A DNA stretch of 64,000 nt from UBA4416 sp943362175 (GTDB lineage Bacteria; Bacteroidota; Bacteroidia; B-17B0; Aurantibacillaceae), in contig CALRIU020000003.1 in the NCBI GenBank assembly GCA_943362175.1, positions 62,001 through 126,000 of the forward strand, read 5' to 3'. Below the pieces are notes generated by a model that saw only the letters and a program-made list of their open reading frames with translations, searched no databases and was not told where the DNA came from. How positions within the stretch are numbered: position 1 is the stretch's first letter; the number at the start of each line of letters is the position of its first letter. Shown piece after piece: positions 62,109-64,000 of the stretch. A program made the position numbers and the translations under genes.

Positions 62109-63587
62109 TTAAAATTGCAGGTAGATGGGCATCACCGGCTCCGCATCCTTGGCAAGAATAGCGAGCCACACAATGCCTATTAAGATGACCATCTTCAACA
62201 GGATGCCCGCGGATGCCAGCTTATCCTGCAAGCTCCATTCCAGCTGCTTTGGCAGGGCATGGAGTACATAGCCCAAAAGCATCAGCAGGATCACATTCCG
62301 GTAGCTTGCAAGCAGATCGGCAATCACTGCTCCGTTGAAATGAAAAACAATCTGTGCGATCATCTGCCTCGCTGTTTCAAAAGACTCCGCTTTAAAAAAG
62401 ATCCAGCAAAAACACACGAAGTGAAAGGTAAGGAGAAGGGAAAGTGTTTTTGAAAACGTAGTTGTCGTTTTAAAGAAACCGCATTTTTCCCGCATGATCT
62501 TGTCAACCGCCAGGGCAAAGCCATGCAGGGCGCCCCATAAAATAAAGTTCCAGCTGGCGCCATGCCAGAAGCCCCCGATGAGCATGGTGAGAACCAGGTT
62601 GGTATACTTCCGGTAATTTCCTTTTTTATTTCCGCCTAAGGGAATGTAGACATAATCCTTCAACCAGGCCGATAAGGAAATGTGCCAGCGACGCCAGAAC
62701 TCAGTGATGTTAAGGCTTTGGTAGGGCGAATCGAAGTTGGCAGGGATCACAAAGCCCATCCAGCGCGCCATCCCGATGGCCATATCCGAATAGCCTGAAA
62801 AATCGCAATAGATCACCAGCGCATAGCCATACACGGCCAGCAGGCATTCCACACCGGTGTGTTGCAACGGGGCATCAAACACACCTTCCACGAGCTGCGT
62901 ATACAGGTAATCGGAGATCACCATTTTTTTGAAGAGCCCGCCGGCAATAAGGTAAAACCCGGTTCCTACATCCTGCGGGGAGATAGCAATCGTTTTCCGG
63001 ATCTGCGGAATAAAATCCTTAGCCCTCACGATTGGCCCCATCATGAGCTTCGGAAAAAACGACAGGAAAAAACAATAGTCGATGAAGCGGCCCACGGGCT
63101 TAAACTCTCCCCGGTACACATCGATGGTATAACTCAGGTTCTCGAAGGTGTAAAAGGAAATCCCGATGGGTAATACGAGGTGCAGAGGATGGATTTCGCT
63201 GTTGGCAAAATCATTGAGGATATCGATGAAGAAATTGGTGTACTTAAAATAAAAGAGCAGGCCCAGGTTAATGACAATGCTGAACACCAAGAGACTCTTC
63301 GCGAGAGCCTTTTGCTCCCGGTAGTTATAAATGGCATTGGAGATGATAAAATCCACGATGGCGGAAAGCACAATGATGAGAAAATAATATCCGCAGGCCT
63401 TGTAAAAAAAGTAAAGCGAGAAGAGTGTAAACATCAGCACACGCATCCTTTTATGCTTATATGCAAACTGGTAGAAAAACAGGAACACGGTAAAAAACAC
63501 CAGGAAAAAGCTGCTATTGAACAACAGCGGGCTCGCCGGGTCATACGCCAGCTGGCTCAGGATTTTGTGAAGGTCAAAATTGATCAT
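62109..63587 (-). CDS. MBOAT-family O-acyltransferase (AlgI-like)
   Basis: 492 residues from the ATG at 63587 (MINFDLHKILSQLAYD); the longer ORF would run back over the upstream hydrolase stop. About 10 membrane segments. The MBOAT core has DFSGYSDMAIGMARWMGF, NITEFWRRWHISLSAWLKDY, VYIPLGGNKKG and GGFWHGASWNFILWG with the catalytic His. AlgI-like proteins move acyl groups across the membrane to acetylate polysaccharides. The upstream SGNH hydrolase (22 bases away) is the usual partner that completes transfer to the glycan. The target polymer is unknown. Confidence 0.93.
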   Translation of the reverse strand: MINFDLHKILSQLAYDPASPLLFNSSFFLVFFTVFLFFYQFAYKHKRMRVLMFTLFSLYFFYKACGYYFLIIVLSAIVDFIISNAIYNYREQKALAKSLLVFSIVINLGLLFYFKYTNFFIDILNDFANSEIHPLHLVLPIGISFYTFENLSYTIDVYRGEFKPVGRFIDYCFFLSFFPKLMMGPIVRAKDFIPQIRKTIAISPQDVGTGFYLIAGGLFKKMVISDYLYTQLVEGVFDAPLQHTGVECLLAVYGYALVIYCDFSGYSDMAIGMARWMGFVIPANFDSPYQSLNITEFWRRWHISLSAWLKDYVYIPLGGNKKGNYRKYTNLVLTMLIGGFWHGASWNFILWGALHGFALAVDKIMREKCGFFKTTTTFSKTLSLLLTFHFVCFCWIFFKAESFETARQMIAQIVFHFNGAVIADLLASYRNVILLMLLGYVLHALPKQLEWSLQDKLASAGILLKMVILIGIVWLAILAKDAEPVMPIYLQF

Positions 63588-63609
63588 AACGTATTTATCA
63601 TAAGAGGAC

Positions 63610-64000
63610 TTAACGCCCCTGAGTACAGGCATCCAGGAGTGCTTCAAACAAGAGGCTTCCCTGCCGCTCATAGCCTTTGCGGGTAAAGTGTACATAATCG
63701 CCGGTTGCCAGGCCCTGTATTTTCCATTGCTTCATAGAGCCTCTGCCCCCCATCACCTCATACAGATCCCACACGGCATAGCCGTTACGCGCTGCATAAC
63801 GCTTCAGGCTGCTTCCTATTAAGGGCACACGGTCGTTGGTGAATGGCTTTCCTTTTTTGAGTTTGCAATTGTCTGCCGGCGTTGTGAATAAGACGGAACA
63901 GGAAGCACATCCCTGACTAATGGCATCCATGAATGTTTTCACCTGCTCCTCAAACCCTGCTGTATCAAACTTGCCGGCGTACGACTCATTGGTGCCCAGA
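63610..64000 (-). CDS. SGNH/GDSL hydrolase, C-terminal part (runs off window)
   Basis: The frame is open to the window edge, and translating the last bases adds LGTNESYAGKFD, which is the SGNH block III (G-T-N-E). The C-terminal catalytic block is recognisable as GLATGDYVHFTRKGYERQGSL, with the D-x-V-H-F arrangement holding the Asp and His. These are C-terminal features of SGNH hydrolases/acetyltransferases that work with MBOAT proteins. The N-terminal Ser motif lies outside. It probably completes O-acetylation of a surface glycan in the same operon. Confidence 0.85.
   Translation of the reverse strand, partial: LGTNESYAGKFDTAGFEEQVKTFMDAISQGCASCSVLFTTPADNCKLKKGKPFTNDRVPLIGSSLKRYAARNGYAVWDLYEVMGGRGSMKQWKIQGLATGDYVHFTRKGYERQGSLLFEALLDACTQGR

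Noticed and set aside
1..64000. CRISPR arrays, tRNA and rRNA genes, insertion sequences
   Set aside because: No regularly spaced repeats, no cloverleaf or rRNA sequence and no transposase were recognised; the repeats found are Rhs core copies and short palindromes.

Overview
The window looks like the chromosome of a Bacteroidota member, probably a Chitinophagales- or Sphingobacteriales-like environmental bacterium. Evidence: TonB-dependent receptors with N-terminal carboxypeptidase-regulatory domains, a type IX secretion (T9SS) C-terminal sorting domain, LytTR and LuxR two-component systems with large propeller or multi-PAS kinases, SxC lipoprotein signals, and TAnnTTTG promoter elements. The family assignment rests on gene content and homology recognised by eye; no search was run.

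Layout. 1-965: the start of a large secreted adhesin-like protein that runs off the window. 1.8-6.3 kb: an acetyltransferase, then a probable metal-uptake cluster (His-rich small protein, YidD, TonB receptor, lipoprotein). 6.5-11.1 kb: a surface polysaccharide operon (two glycosyltransferases, flippase, methyltransferase). 11.2-14.9 kb: a LytTR regulator and propeller-sensor kinase pair. 15-18.3 kb: DedA, rhodanese, phosphosulfolactate synthase and TPR protein. 18.5-21.8 kb: GlmM, cysteine desulfurase and an outer-membrane barrel. 21.8-27.7 kb: a T9SS-secreted protein, a LuxR regulator with a four-PAS kinase, and small proteins, with a recurrent CAAGG-N6-CCTTG palindrome upstream of five of them. 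27.8-34.7 kb: a VWA-domain protein, an ECF sigma factor with a membrane partner, a TPR protein, and a phosphoesterase with a zinc-ribbon protein. 58.2-64 kb: a LuxR-type regulator, MutS, an AraC-like fragment, an MBOAT acyltransferase and an SGNH hydrolase.

The outstanding region is 34.7-57.8 kb, an insecticidal-toxin-complex (Tc) locus read on the minus strand. It encodes a LamG-domain protein, a 3122-residue TcA pore subunit, and a 2396-residue fused TcB-TcC cocoon protein that ends in a variable JAMM-like tip. Downstream lies a row of spare tip modules. Each has a copy of the end of the Rhs core, a new AT-rich tip, a small immunity-like gene (two of the three are lipoproteins) and its own terminator. 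Module 2 is long but lacks its 5' end. Module 3 is reduced to a 142-bp core stub and is frameshifted. A fourth survives only as chimeric fragments. This is the organisation of polymorphic Rhs toxins attached to a Tc injection apparatus. A divergent LuxR-type gene, whose receiver has Glu where the phosphorylated Asp should be, is the obvious candidate regulator. A 15-bp-stem hairpin between tcA and tcBC could set the subunit ratio.
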